Under the pieces are notes generated by a model, which ran no database searches, was not told where the DNA came from, and saw nothing but the letters and a program-made list of their open reading frames with translations. A DNA stretch of 59,890 bases from an uncultured Clostridia bacterium (GTDB lineage Bacteria > Bacillota > Clostridia > Oscillospirales > Acutalibacteraceae). This document shows positions 14,986 through 24,472 of this stretch, piece by piece; the first letter of the stretch is position 1, and each line of letters begins with the position of its first letter. The stretch covers positions 1-59,890 of the forward strand of contig CALWIH010000004.1 of the NCBI GenBank assembly GCA_944380675.1, written 5' to 3'. The translations under genes were made by a program, and so were the position numbers.

Positions 14986-15681
14986 ATGGACAGCGCCTGC
15001 TGCGCCGTCGTTGTGGCGGCGGGAAGCTCGTCGCGCATGGGAGCGCCGAAGCAGCTCATGGAGCTTCTCGGCGTTCCGGCGATCGTCTGGACGCTGCGCG
15101 CCTTTGACAGGGCCGAGACCGTTTCCTCTCTCGTCCTCGTCGTCCGGGAGGAGGACAGGGAGACTATCGGGGAGCTCGCCTCCCGCTTCGGGATTCGCAA
15201 GCCGTTTGTGTTCGCGTCCGGCGGAAGCGAGCGCCAGCTCTCCGTGCTCAGCGGCCTGCGCGCCGTCCCGCGGGGGACAAGGCTCGCCGCCGTCCACGAC
15301 GGGGCGCGCTGCCTCGTCACGCCCGGGGAGATCGACGCCGCGGTGCGCGCCGCCGGGGAGGAGTGCGGCTCCGCCCTCGCCGTCCGCGTCAAGGACACGA
15401 TCAAAACCGCGTCGCCGGACGGCCTCGTTCTTTCCACGCCGCCGCGCGACAGCCTCTGGGCCGTGCAGACGCCCCAGGTGTTCCCGTACGAGCGCTTTCT
15501 TCTTGAGACGGAGCGCGCCGCCGCGGAGGGGAGGCTCTACACCGACGACTGCCAGGTCTGGGAGCACGCCGGCCTTCCCGTGCGCCTGTGCGAGGGAAGC
15601 TATGAAAATCTGAAGCTGACAACGCGCGAGGACGTCCTCTCCGCAAAGGCCATCCTGCGCAGAAGGGGGGAACAGGGATGA
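14986..15681 (+). CDS. ispD: 2-C-methyl-D-erythritol 4-phosphate cytidylyltransferase
   Basis: A protein of 231 aa, the typical length. It activates MEP with CTP in the non-mevalonate isoprenoid pathway. The nucleotide-binding loop [13 protein letters not shown] is at about 10-22, with VHDGARCLV near 104-112, RVKDTIK near 137 and WAVQTPQVF near 161. The start is ATG 14986, with GGGGGG 5 bases before it. It overlaps ispF by 4 bases (ATGA), so the two are translationally coupled. Confidence 0.95.
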   Translation: MDSACCAVVVAAGSSSRMGAPKQLMELLGVPAIVWTLRAFDRAETVSSLVLVVREEDRETIGELASRFGIRKPFVFASGGSERQLSVLSGLRAVPRGTRLAAVHDGARCLVTPGEIDAAVRAAGEECGSALAVRVKDTIKTASPDGLVLSTPPRDSLWAVQTPQVFPYERFLLETERAAAEGRLYTDDCQVWEHAGLPVRLCEGSYENLKLTTREDVLSAKAILRRRGEQG

Positions 15682-16154
15682 GAATCGGCCACGGCTACGA
15701 CGTCCACCGCCTCACGGAGGGCACGCCGCTGATCCTCGGCGGCGTGCGCGTTCCGTATGAGAGAGGGCTGCTCGGCCACTCCGACGCGGACGTTTTGCTC
15801 CACGCCGTCATGGACGCGCTGCTCGGCGCGGCCGCTCTCGGCGACATCGGCAAGTGGTTCCCGGATAAGGATCCGGCCTATGCCGGCGCGGACAGCGCCG
15901 AGCTTCTCGCCCGCGTCGCCGCGCTGCTCCGCGAAAACGGCTGGCGTGTCAAAAACATCGACTCCACGGTGCTCGCGCAGGCGCCGAAGCTCGCGCCGTA
16001 TATTCCCGCCATGCGGGCGCGCATCGCGTCCGTGCTCGGCGTTTCCGAGGCGTGCGTCAGCGTGAAGGCGACGACGGAGGAGGGGCTCGGCTTCACCGGC
16101 AGCGGCGAGGGGATCGCCGCGCATGCCGTGTGTCTGCTCGCCCCAATCGAATAA
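15678..16154 (+). CDS. ispF: 2-C-methyl-D-erythritol 2,4-cyclodiphosphate synthase
   Basis: A protein of 158 aa, the full family length. It cyclises CDP-ME 2-phosphate to MEcPP with Zn2+ and works as a trimer. Motifs are GHGYDVHRL at 4-12 (metal Asp8 and His10), [29 protein letters not shown] at about 30-58 with the third metal histidine, and [21 protein letters not shown] near 134-154. It directly follows ispD. Confidence 0.97.
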   Translation: MRIGHGYDVHRLTEGTPLILGGVRVPYERGLLGHSDADVLLHAVMDALLGAAALGDIGKWFPDKDPAYAGADSAELLARVAALLRENGWRVKNIDSTVLAQAPKLAPYIPAMRARIASVLGVSEACVSVKATTEEGLGFTGSGEGIAAHAVCLLAPIE

Positions 16155-16200
16155 ACACCATTTCCCCGCCCTTTTCATAGTCTGTACCAGCCTCTCTGCC

Positions 16201-16222
16201 CGGACGAAGCCGCTTTCGTCCG
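16201..16222 (+). other. Hairpin in the leader of the DUF3343 gene
   Basis: An 8-bp perfect stem CGGACGAA / TTCGTCCG with a 6-base loop lies just upstream of the AGGAGG of the next gene. There is no T-run, so it is not a terminator; it may stabilise mRNA or affect translation. Confidence 0.35.
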
Positions 16223-16236
16223 ACAGGAGGCGACTG

Positions 16237-16473
16237 ATGAAAAGGGGGATCGACATGGGAAAACCGCTGATCACGGTCGGCTCGATCACGCGCGCGATGC
16301 GTGCGCGCGATCTGCTGGCCCGGCATGGGATCGATTCCTATGTGGAGAGAGCGCCGCACCGGCCCGGCGTGGGCTGCGGCTACGGCGTGCACGTCCCCGC
16401 CCGCGAGAGGGAGGCGCTCGCTCTGCTGCGCGGAGCCGGCTTCCTCACGGACGCAGGAGGCGGCGCGCGATGA
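16237..16473 (+). CDS. DUF3343 putative Se/S-carrier-like protein
   Basis: A small protein of 78 aa. The core GKPLITVGSITRAMRARDLLARHGI and the Cys-containing loop VGCGYGVHVP (Cys near 48) match the DUF3343 family, annotated in Pfam as a putative Se/S carrier. It overlaps the following cysteine-desulfurase-like gene by 4 bases, which supports a role in receiving sulfur or selenium from that enzyme. ATG 16237 has AGGAGG at 6 bases; an alternative ATG at 16255 also has a usable site and would remove six residues. Confidence 0.78.
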   Translation: MKRGIDMGKPLITVGSITRAMRARDLLARHGIDSYVERAPHRPGVGCGYGVHVPAREREALALLRGAGFLTDAGGGAR

Positions 16474-17639
16474 TCTATCTCGACAACGCCGCGACGACGT
16501 ACCCGAAGCCGCCGTCGGTTCACAGCGCCGTCGCGTCGGCGCTTTCCCGCTTCGGGGCCAACCCCGGGCGGGGCGGTCACGCCATGAGTATGGCGACCGC
16601 GGAGGAGGTTTACAGGACGCGGGCAGCCGCGTCTGATTTTTTTCACGCTCCCGGGCCGGAGTGCGTCGTCTTCACGATGAACTGCACCCACGCGCTCAAC
16701 GCCGTGCTCAAGGGCCTGCTGCGCCCCGGCGACCATGTCGTCGTCTCGAACCTCGAGCACAACGCCGTCATGCGGCCTCTGCACAAGCTTGCGGAGCGCG
16801 GCGTGACGTACACCGCCGCCGCCGTCGTTCCGGGAGACGGGGACGCGACTGTCGACGCCTTCCGCCGCGCCCTGCGCGAGGAGACGCGCCTCGTCGTGTG
16901 CACGCACGTCTCGAACGTGTGGGGCGTGCGCCTGCCGATCGGGCGGATCGCCGCGCTGGCGCACCAGTACGGGATTCCCGTTTGCGTCGACGCGGCGCAG
17001 TCCGCGGGGCTGTTTCCCGTCTTCCTCGAGGAGGACGGGATCGATTACGTCTGCGCGGCCCCGCACAAGGGCCTTTACGCGCCGATGGGGACGGGGCTGC
17101 TCCTCGCGGCGGACGGCAGCGCCCTCGACACGATTCTCGAGGGCGGCACGGGGACGAATTCGGTTTCCCTCGATCAGCCCGGGGAGCTTCCCGAACGCCT
17201 CGAGAGCGGCACGATCAACGTCCCCGGCGTCGCCGGGCTGCGCGCGGGGCTCGCGTTCGTCCGCGACAAGGGGACGGAGCGCATCCTCACGCACGAGGTG
17301 GGGCTTATGCGCACGCTGCACCGCGCCCTCGCGCGGACGAACGGCGTGGAGCTCTTTACCCCGGAGCCGGACGGCGAATCGTTCGCCCCGGTGGTGTCCT
17401 TCCGCGTCCGCGGCGTCCCGAGCGAGGAGACGGCCTCCCTCCTCGCCTCGAAGGGGATCGCGGTGCGCGCGGGGCTTCACTGCGCGCCGTTCGCCCACCG
17501 CGCGTTCGGCACGCTCGACTCCGGTACGGTGCGCGTCTGCCCGTCGGCGTTCACAACAGGCAGAGACGTGCAGGGCTTTGTCGAGGCGATGCGCGCTCTC
17601 GGAAGGAATTCACACGCCGTTCATAAAGAAAAGCTTTGA
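16470..17639 (+). CDS. Cysteine desulfurase-like aminotransferase class V enzyme
   Basis: A PLP enzyme of 389 aa. IYLDNAATTYPKPPSVHSAV at 2-21 and GGHAMSMATAEEVYRTR are typical of SufS/CsdB-related proteins. The internal-aldimine lysine is in CAAPHKGLYAPMGTG near 193-206, and the persulfide-type Cys is in VRAGLHCAPFAHRAFGT near 333-348. It would remove sulfur (or selenium) from cysteine (selenocysteine) as a persulfide. The tandem DUF3343 gene is the likely acceptor. It could also feed the SUF module at 11775-13423, which has no local sulfur donor; that is inference. Confidence 0.9.
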   Translation: MIYLDNAATTYPKPPSVHSAVASALSRFGANPGRGGHAMSMATAEEVYRTRAAASDFFHAPGPECVVFTMNCTHALNAVLKGLLRPGDHVVVSNLEHNAVMRPLHKLAERGVTYTAAAVVPGDGDATVDAFRRALREETRLVVCTHVSNVWGVRLPIGRIAALAHQYGIPVCVDAAQSAGLFPVFLEEDGIDYVCAAPHKGLYAPMGTGLLLAADGSALDTILEGGTGTNSVSLDQPGELPERLESGTINVPGVAGLRAGLAFVRDKGTERILTHEVGLMRTLHRALARTNGVELFTPEPDGESFAPVVSFRVRGVPSEETASLLASKGIAVRAGLHCAPFAHRAFGTLDSGTVRVCPSAFTTGRDVQGFVEAMRALGRNSHAVHKEKL

Positions 17640-17663
17640 ATCCGTTCCGGGATATGGTAAAAT
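17636..17663 (+). promoter_or_regulatory. Promoter of the cdaA-cdaR operon
   Basis: TTGAAT (17636-17641), a 16-base spacer and TAAAAT (17658-17663). The -35 box overlaps the stop codon of the preceding desulfurase gene. Confidence 0.6.
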
Positions 17664-17741
17664 AAAGAAGGCTATGAATTCGCCGCGGGGCGCGCCGCTT
17701 CGCGGGATTGTCTCAGAAAGTTTTGGGAAGGATGAGAGCAA

Positions 17742-18647
17742 GTGGAGTGGTTCGCGGAATTCTGGTCGCAGTGCGGCGAGTTCCTCTCCAACCTTTGGAT
17801 CCAGTTAGGCAGCCTGGTCTCCTCTTTTACGCTTTCCTCGATGATGGATGTGCTTCTCATCTCGTTCATCATATTCAGCTTCATCAAGCTGGTGCGCGAG
17901 ACGCGTGCGGAGCAGCTCGTCAAGGGTATTTTCCTCCTGCTCGGCGTCTGGCTTGTGGCGAACGTGCTGCAGCTGCGCATGATGCAGAGCATCCTCAACT
18001 ATTTCTTCAACTTCAGCGTCATCGCGCTGCTTGTCGTCTTTCAGCCGGAGGTGCGGCGCGCGCTCGAGCAGATGGGCCGCAGCAACCTAGGCAGGAATCT
18101 CGGCCTGCTCAGCGCGAAGGAGGAGGAAGCCCTCGAGGCGCAGAAGAAAAAGTGCATCACCGCCGTGTCCGACGCCGCCGCCAGCCTGCAGAAATCGCGC
18201 ACGGGCGCGCTGATGGTGTTTGAGCGGCAGACGAAGCTCGGCGACATCATCGACACGGGCACCGTCGTCGACGCCATCCCCTCTCCGCCGATCATCGGAA
18301 ACATCTTCTTCAATAAGGCTCCGCTGCACGACGGGGCGATGGTGATTCGCGACGGCATGGTCTACGCCGCGGGCTGCATTCTGCCGCTGACCAAGAGCGA
18401 CAACGTCAGCATTGACCTCGGCACGCGCCACCGCGCCGCGATCGGCATGAGCGAGAACTCCGACGCCGTCGTCGTGGTCGTCTCCGAGGAGACGGGCCAG
18501 ATCTCGATCGCGTGCAACGGCGTCCTGACGCGCAACTATACGAGAGATACCTTAAAGGCCGCGCTCGAGGGCTTCCTGCTCAAGGAGGAGCCGGAGCATC
18601 CGCAGCGCCGGATTCCCTCGATCAGAAGGGGGAAAAAGCATGAGTGA
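17742..18647 (+). CDS. cdaA: Diadenylate cyclase CdaA
   Basis: A protein of 301 aa that makes c-di-AMP from two ATP at the membrane. Three hydrophobic helices lie in about residues 25-100 (LLISFIIFSFIKLV, FLLLGVWLVANVL, FNFSVIALLVVF). The DisA_N/DAC domain follows, with the catalytic DGA in APLHDGAMVI near 196 and RHR in GTRHRAAIG near 229. GTG 17742 follows AAGGAT. It overlaps cdaR by 8 bases, the usual cdaA-cdaR pair of Firmicutes; no glmM follows here. Confidence 0.95.
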   Translation: MEWFAEFWSQCGEFLSNLWIQLGSLVSSFTLSSMMDVLLISFIIFSFIKLVRETRAEQLVKGIFLLLGVWLVANVLQLRMMQSILNYFFNFSVIALLVVFQPEVRRALEQMGRSNLGRNLGLLSAKEEEALEAQKKKCITAVSDAAASLQKSRTGALMVFERQTKLGDIIDTGTVVDAIPSPPIIGNIFFNKAPLHDGAMVIRDGMVYAAGCILPLTKSDNVSIDLGTRHRAAIGMSENSDAVVVVVSEETGQISIACNGVLTRNYTRDTLKAALEGFLLKEEPEHPQRRIPSIRRGKKHE

Positions 18648-19956
18648 CAAGCAGAACACGCCGAAGAAGGCGCCGGAGAAAAACGCGGAGAAGCGCCGCT
18701 TTTCCATCGGGGCTCTGTTTTACAACAATAAGTTCGTGGCGGTGTTTTCCGTCCTGACGGCTCTGGTGCTGTGGTTCGCCATGGCGTTCTCCAATACGGA
18801 GGAGTTCCCCGTCGCCATCCGGGACGTCCCGGTGACGATCAAAATCCCGGAATCCGCCCAGGCGGAGGGGCTCAAGTGCTTCAGCCCCCTGACGCTCAAG
18901 GTGACGGTGTACGTCAAGGGCAACAGCCTCTCGGTGCATAACGTCACGGCGGACGATATCGTGCTTGAAACGCAGATCACGGAGACAATCTCCGGCGCGA
19001 AGACGTATTTGGCGACGATTTCCTCGTCCAAGAAGGGATATATCACCGATTACGAGATTGATCGCATAGAGCCCTCCATCGTCCAGCTTACGCTCGACTA
19101 CTCGGAGGAAAAGGCGTTTCCCATCGCGACGGATCGGGTCAGCGTGTCCGCCGCGAGCGGCTGTTACGTCGGGACGATCGCCGCCGCGCCGGAGCTTGTG
19201 ACGATCGCCGGGCCGAAGTCCGTCGTCGACAGCATATCGACCGTGACGGTCGGGGAGAAGGCGCTCGGCGAGCTGAGCGAGACGGCGAGCTTCAACGCCG
19301 ACCTGATTCTGCTCGACGCGAACGGCAACACGCTCAACAAGGATAAATACGACCAGCTCTCGCTGAGCGTGCAGTCGTGCGACGTCACGGTTCCCGTCTT
19401 CATGCGCAGGACGGTGCCGTTCACCGCGAACTTCACGAACGCGCCCTCGGGCCTCAAGCTCGACTCGTCGTTCGTCACCATCTCGCCGAGCACGGTGGAG
19501 CTCGCCGGTTCGGAGGAGGATTTCAACTCCTATAAGAGCATTCAGCTCGATCCGATCGATTTCTCGCAGATCAGCCCCGACACGAACGTGTTTGAGATCC
19601 CCGTCTCGCTGCCGTCGTCCTTCCGGAATCTGCAGCAGATCGACGAGGTGACGGTGCGGCTGAATCTCGCCGGCTACACGACGAAGACCATCACGGCGCG
19701 CTCGTTCAAGGTCAACAATCTCGGCTACCAGTATGAGGCGAGCGTCACGACAACCGCTCTCGACGTTGTCGTCGTCGGGCCGGAGTCGGAGCTCGCGAAC
19801 CTGACGGACAGCAACCTCGTGGTGCAGGTGGATATGTCGCAGAACAACGATTTCACCGGCCACACGGAGATGCCGGCGACCATCAGCATTTCCGGCAGCA
19901 CGAAGTGCTGGGCATACGGAAGCTACCGCGTGAATCTTTCCGTGGAGCAGAAATAG
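18640..19956 (+). CDS. cdaR: CdaA regulator CdaR, YbbR domains
   Basis: A protein of 438 aa. A polar N-terminus (1-25) is followed by one membrane helix, KFVAVFSVLTALVLWFAMAFS at about 31-51, in the usual N-in orientation. The extracytoplasmic part contains about four YbbR repeats, each opening with an FPV/FPI-type strand (EEFPVAIRDVPV, KAFPIATDRVSV, RTVPFTANFTNAPSG, RSFKVNNLGYQYEA). CdaR binds CdaA and tunes c-di-AMP synthesis in response to cell-envelope conditions. A strong terminator follows. Confidence 0.92.
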   Translation: MSDKQNTPKKAPEKNAEKRRFSIGALFYNNKFVAVFSVLTALVLWFAMAFSNTEEFPVAIRDVPVTIKIPESAQAEGLKCFSPLTLKVTVYVKGNSLSVHNVTADDIVLETQITETISGAKTYLATISSSKKGYITDYEIDRIEPSIVQLTLDYSEEKAFPIATDRVSVSAASGCYVGTIAAAPELVTIAGPKSVVDSISTVTVGEKALGELSETASFNADLILLDANGNTLNKDKYDQLSLSVQSCDVTVPVFMRRTVPFTANFTNAPSGLKLDSSFVTISPSTVELAGSEEDFNSYKSIQLDPIDFSQISPDTNVFEIPVSLPSSFRNLQQIDEVTVRLNLAGYTTKTITARSFKVNNLGYQYEASVTTTALDVVVVGPESELANLTDSNLVVQVDMSQNNDFTGHTEMPATISISGSTKCWAYGSYRVNLSVEQK

Positions 19957-19968
19957 CGCATGAGCCCG

Positions 19969-20020
19969 AAACGGGGCCGTCCTGCAGGCGGAGAGCCTGC
20001 GGAACGGCTCCGTTTTTCTT
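19969..20020 (+). terminator. Terminator after cdaR
   Basis: A long imperfect hairpin (AACGGGGCCGT and GCAGGC against GCCTGC and ACGGCTCCGTT) is followed by a run of T. The remainder of 19957-20171 contains only the recJ promoter and leader. Confidence 0.8.
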
Positions 20021-20045
20021 TCCGGAGCCCCTCCTTAAAAAAATC

Positions 20046-20074
20046 TTGAATAAGATATGGTACAATGGTACAAT
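20046..20074 (+). promoter_or_regulatory. Promoter of the recJ-relA/spoT operon
   Basis: TTGAAT (20046-20051), a 17-base spacer and TACAAT (20069-20074). A second TACAAT at 20061 is too close to the -35 box. The start site near 20081 leaves a leader of about 90 bases. Confidence 0.7.
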
Positions 20075-20171
20075 AAATAATTATCAACTGTCAAAATCTG
20101 CCCGGAAAGCCTGCGTTTTGCGGTGTTTGCGCAGCGGACGGGACTTTGTGTCGGAGAAGGGGCGGCGTAGA

Positions 20172-22211
20172 ATGAAAAAATGGATGGTGAATCAGGGGCG
20201 CGAGGCAGCCGCGCAGAGCCTGAGCCGGGAGGCCGGGATTTCCCCCGCCTTCGCCCGGCTGCTGGCGGCGCGCGGCTTTTCGGACGCCGCTTCGGTGCAG
20301 GCGTTCCTCAACGGAGAGCAGGAGTTCAATCCGTTTGATTACGCCGGAATGCGGGAGGCGGTCGAGCGCATCGAGCGCGCCGTCGAGGAGTTTGAGTTTA
20401 TCGCCGTCTATGGAGATTATGATGCCGACGGCGTCACCGCGACGGCCATGCTCTACTCCTATCTCGAATCCATCGGCGCGAATGTGATGTACTATATCCC
20501 CGATCGCGAGACGGAGGGCTACGGCCTCAACTGCGAGGCGATCCGCACACTGGCGGATCGGGAGGTTTCGCTCATTGTCACGGTGGACAACGGCGTCTCC
20601 TCCGTCTCGGAGATCGCCTTCGCCGCGACGCTCGGCGTCGACGTGGTCGTAACCGATCATCACCGCCCGCAGCAGGAGCTGCCCGCCGCCTGCGCCGTCG
20701 TCGATCCGCACCGGAGCGGCTGCCGGGGCCGCTGCAAGGCGCTCTCGGGCGTCGGCGTCGCGTTTGAGCTGATTCTCGCGCTCGAGGGCGAGGGCTGCGA
20801 CGTACAGGGGCTGCTTGACAATTACGCCGATCTCATCGCCATCGGCACCATCGGCGACGTGGTGCCGCTCGTCGGCGAAAACCGCCTCTTTGTCCGCGAG
20901 GGGCTTCGCCTTCTCTCGCAGACGGATCGCCTCGGCCTGCGGGCTCTGATAGAGCGCGCGGGGATGGAGAACCGGCAGCTCACCGCCGTGAACGTCGCCT
21001 TCACCGTCGTGCCGCGCATCAACGCCACGGGCCGCATGGGCTCCCCTGACCGCGCCGTGCGCCTGCTGCTTTCGGAATATCCCGAGGAGGCGGAGGAGCT
21101 TGCCGAGGAGATCTGCGCCGACAACGACGAGCGCCGCCGCATCGAGGCGGAAATCTTTGAGGCGGCGCTCGCCCAATTCCGCCGGGAGCCGGGCCGCCTG
21201 CTTGAGCGCCTGCTCGTCGCCGACGGGGAGAACTGGCACCCCGGCGTCATCGGGATCGTCGCCTCCCGGCTGACGGAGCGCTTCGGCAAGCCCTGCTTTG
21301 TCATCTCCCGCTCGGACGACGGGATGGCAAAGGGCTCCGGCCGCAGCGTGGAGGGCTTCGACCTGTTCGCCGCCGTTTCCCACTGCGCCCCGCTTTTGAC
21401 GAAATTCGGCGGCCACCCGATGGCGGCGGGCCTGACGCTTCCGGCGGAGAAGCTGCCGGAGTTTTACCGCACGATCACGCGGTATGCCGTCTCGCAGCCC
21501 GCGGCCTGGCCGTGCGCGTTGATTGACTGCGTCGTCTCGCCGCAGGAGGTGACGGTGGAGCTTGCCCGCGAAACGGCGATGCTCGAGCCGTTCGGGACGG
21601 GAAACCCGCCGCCGGTTTTCGGCCTGATGGACGCCGAGCTCTCCGAGATTACGCCCGTGGGAGGCGGTAAGCATCTGCGGCTGACGGTCACGAAGGATTC
21701 CCGCGCGCTGCGCTGTATGCGGTTCGGCGTATCGCCGGAGGACTTCCCGTACCGCCCCGGCGATCGGATTGATTTGGCGTTTTCTCTCGAGGAAAAGGAG
21801 TTCATGGGGAAGCCGGAGCTCTCCGTCATTGTGCGGGAGCTGCTCCCCGCCGGAGCCGATTCCGGCGCCCTGCTGCGCAGCCGTGCGCGGTATGAGGCCG
21901 CGCGCAGGGGAGCCGTGCTTCCGCCCGCCGTCTGGGAGGAGCAGTTTCCGACGCGCGACTCCTTCGCCCTTCTGTATCGCTTCCTGCGCGAGGCCAACGG
22001 CTTCTCCGGGGAGGCGGAGGCGCTCTGGATGCGCTGCGGCGGCAGGCTGCCGTTCGGCAGGCTGCTGCTCTGTCTCGACGTGCTTTCGGAGCGCGGCCTG
22101 ATTCAGCTCGAATCGTCTGGCTCATATCTGCGTGTGAGGCTTCTGCCAGCGTCCGGCAAGGTGGATCTGTTTTCCTCCAAGCTGCTTGCCGGCCTGAAAA
22201 AATCGGAGTGA
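20172..22211 (+). CDS. recJ: Single-stranded-DNA-specific exonuclease RecJ
   Basis: A protein of 679 aa. The DHH phosphoesterase motifs are clear: VYGDYDADGVTA near 77-88 (motif I), TVDNGVSS near 137-144 (motif II) and VTDHHRP near 160-166 (motif III). A DHHA1 domain follows, with SGRSVEGFDLFAAVSHC and FGGHPMAAGLTL near 416-427, then an OB-type domain and a C-terminal region. It degrades 5' ends of single-stranded DNA in recombination and mismatch repair. ATG 20172 has AAGGGG 9 bases upstream. It is the first gene of a five-gene operon. Confidence 0.95.
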   Translation: MKKWMVNQGREAAAQSLSREAGISPAFARLLAARGFSDAASVQAFLNGEQEFNPFDYAGMREAVERIERAVEEFEFIAVYGDYDADGVTATAMLYSYLESIGANVMYYIPDRETEGYGLNCEAIRTLADREVSLIVTVDNGVSSVSEIAFAATLGVDVVVTDHHRPQQELPAACAVVDPHRSGCRGRCKALSGVGVAFELILALEGEGCDVQGLLDNYADLIAIGTIGDVVPLVGENRLFVREGLRLLSQTDRLGLRALIERAGMENRQLTAVNVAFTVVPRINATGRMGSPDRAVRLLLSEYPEEAEELAEEICADNDERRRIEAEIFEAALAQFRREPGRLLERLLVADGENWHPGVIGIVASRLTERFGKPCFVISRSDDGMAKGSGRSVEGFDLFAAVSHCAPLLTKFGGHPMAAGLTLPAEKLPEFYRTITRYAVSQPAAWPCALIDCVVSPQEVTVELARETAMLEPFGTGNPPPVFGLMDAELSEITPVGGGKHLRLTVTKDSRALRCMRFGVSPEDFPYRPGDRIDLAFSLEEKEFMGKPELSVIVRELLPAGADSGALLRSRARYEAARRGAVLPPAVWEEQFPTRDSFALLYRFLREANGFSGEAEALWMRCGGRLPFGRLLLCLDVLSERGLIQLESSGSYLRVRLLPASGKVDLFSSKLLAGLKKSE

Positions 22212-22222
22212 GGGGGAGTACG

Positions 22223-24451
22223 ATGTCAGAGAGCACGCATCTGAAGGAACTGTTTGATCCGCGTCCGGCCAAGGAAACGCTCAAGACATACGAGGATCTG
22301 CTTCAGGCGATCCGCGCGTCGGAGCGCGATTACGACCTTGCCCTGATCGAGAAGGCGTACACGCTCGCCGAGGCGCAGCACCACGATCAGCGCCGCCTTT
22401 CCGGAGCGCCGTATATTTCGCACCCGCTGGCTGTCGCGTGTATCCTCGTGGAGCTCGGCATGGACACCGAGTCCGTCGTCGCCGGACTTCTGCACGACGT
22501 CGTCGAGGACACGCCCGTCACGCTCGACCAGGTAAGAAAGCTCTTCAGCCCGGAGATCGCCGGCCTCATCGACGGCGTGACAAAGCTCGGCAAGATCCCG
22601 TATTCCTCGCGCGAGGAGCAGCAGGCGGAGAATATCCGCAAGATGCTCATCGCCATGGCGGAGGATATCCGCGTCATCATCATCAAGCTGGCGGACCGCC
22701 TGCACAATATGCGCACCGCCGCCTTCTGGAAGCCGCAGAAGCAGCGCGACAAGTCGCTCGAGAATATGGAGGTCTACGCGCCGATTGCGCACCGCCTCGG
22801 CATCCGGGCCGTCAAGGAGGAGCTCGAGGACCGCTCCCTGCGCTTCCTCGATCCCGTCGCGTACGAGGAGATCGAGCAGGGGCTCGCCCTGCGCAGCGAG
22901 GAGCGCAAGAGCTTCATCGACCTGACGATGCAGCGCATCCGCGACCGCGTCGCCCCGTCGATCCCGAACGTCTATCTCAGCGGCCGCGTCAAGAGCATCA
23001 ACAGCATTTACCGCAAGATGTTCGTTCAGGGCAAGAGCATGGACGAGATTTATGACATCTATGCCGTGCGCGTCATTGTCGACACGGTGGAGGACTGCTA
23101 CAACGTCCTCGGCGTCGTCCACGATATGTTCCGCCCGCTGCCGAACCGCTTCAAGGACTATATCTCCACTCCGAAGCCGAATATGTACCAGTCGCTCCAC
23201 ACGACGGTCATCGGCAAGGAGGGCATCCCCTTCGAGGTGCAGATCCGCACCTGGGAAATGCACCACACCGCCGAGTACGGCATCGCGGCGCACTGGAAGT
23301 ACAAGCTCGGCCTCTCCGGCGAGAACGGGGGAGATTCTCTCGAGAAGCGCCTCGCGTGGATCCGCCAGATGCTCGAAAACCAGAAGGACAGCGGCGACGC
23401 GACCGATCTCATCCGCACCATCAAGTCGGATCTCGCGCCCGAGGAGGTTTTCGTCTTTACGCCGAAGGGCGACGTCATCAGCCTGCCCTCCGGCTCCACC
23501 GTGATTGACTTCGCGTACGCGATTCACAGCGCCGTCGGCAACCGCATGATCGGCGCGAAGGTGGACAAGCGCATCGTCCCGATCGACTATAAGGTCAAGA
23601 CGGGCGAGATCGTCGAGGTCATGACAACCAAGGAGGTCGGCAAGGGGCCGAGCCGCGACTGGCTCAAGATCGTCAAGACGAGCGAGGCCAGAAACAAGAT
23701 CCGCCAGTGGTTCAAGCGCGAGAAGCGCGAGGAGAACATCGTCGAGGGCAAGGCGGAGGTCGAGCGCGAGCTCAAGCGCGCCAACATCGAGTTCACCGAC
23801 GAGGAGATGCAGGAGTTCCTCGAGATGCTCGGCAGAAAGCAGAACTGCCAGAACGCCGACGACGTCTATTCCGCCATCGGGTACGGCGGCATTCAGCTCT
23901 GGAAGGTCATGCCGAAGGTCAAGGAGGACTACCTCAAGAGCCGCAAGCAGGCTCCCCGCGAGCTTCCGCCCGCGAGGCCCGTGCAGCAGGACAAAAAGCC
24001 CGCGAGCGGCGTCGTCGTCGACGGCATGGACAACTGTCTCATCAAATTTTCCCGCTGCTGCTCGCCGCTTCCCGGCGACGAGATCATCGGCTTCATCACC
24101 CGGGGCTTCGGCGTCTCGATCCACAAGAGAAGCTGCTCGAACGTCCCGGCGGACATTGCCTCCGCCGCGGAGCCGGAGCGCTGGATTCAGGCGCACTGGG
24201 TCGGCGAGATCAAGGAGGAGTTCAAGATTACCCTCGAGATCATCGCGAACGACCGCACCGGCCTGCTCGCCGACGTGACGCAGCAGCTCTTTAATATGCA
24301 CGTCCCCATCCACACGCTCAATTCGAGAGAGATGAAGGACGGCCGCGCCGCGATCAACGTGTCCATCACCATCAACGGGCGCGATCATCTGCAGAATGTG
24401 ATCGATCGCCTGTCCCGCATCGAGGGCATCTCCTCGGTGCGCCGCCCGTAA
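22223..24451 (+). CDS. relA: Bifunctional (p)ppGpp synthetase/hydrolase
   Basis: A protein of 742 aa. It carries an HD hydrolase domain (YISHPLAVACILVELG near 60, LLHDVVEDT near 88-96, both active), a synthetase domain (YDIYAVRVIVD near 278-288, STPKPNMYQSLHTTVIG near 318), a TGS domain near 405-465, a zinc-finger-like CCSPLPGDEIIGFITRG region near 613-629 and an ACT domain near 670-742. It makes and degrades the stringent-response alarmone. ATG 22223 has a GGGGGAG site; the gap to recJ is 11 bases. Confidence 0.96.
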   Translation: MSESTHLKELFDPRPAKETLKTYEDLLQAIRASERDYDLALIEKAYTLAEAQHHDQRRLSGAPYISHPLAVACILVELGMDTESVVAGLLHDVVEDTPVTLDQVRKLFSPEIAGLIDGVTKLGKIPYSSREEQQAENIRKMLIAMAEDIRVIIIKLADRLHNMRTAAFWKPQKQRDKSLENMEVYAPIAHRLGIRAVKEELEDRSLRFLDPVAYEEIEQGLALRSEERKSFIDLTMQRIRDRVAPSIPNVYLSGRVKSINSIYRKMFVQGKSMDEIYDIYAVRVIVDTVEDCYNVLGVVHDMFRPLPNRFKDYISTPKPNMYQSLHTTVIGKEGIPFEVQIRTWEMHHTAEYGIAAHWKYKLGLSGENGGDSLEKRLAWIRQMLENQKDSGDATDLIRTIKSDLAPEEVFVFTPKGDVISLPSGSTVIDFAYAIHSAVGNRMIGAKVDKRIVPIDYKVKTGEIVEVMTTKEVGKGPSRDWLKIVKTSEARNKIRQWFKREKREENIVEGKAEVERELKRANIEFTDEEMQEFLEMLGRKQNCQNADDVYSAIGYGGIQLWKVMPKVKEDYLKSRKQAPRELPPARPVQQDKKPASGVVVDGMDNCLIKFSRCCSPLPGDEIIGFITRGFGVSIHKRSCSNVPADIASAAEPERWIQAHWVGEIKEEFKITLEIIANDRTGLLADVTQQLFNMHVPIHTLNSREMKDGRAAINVSITINGRDHLQNVIDRLSRIEGISSVRRP

Positions 24452-24472
24452 GACAAAGGAGAAATACCGCAT

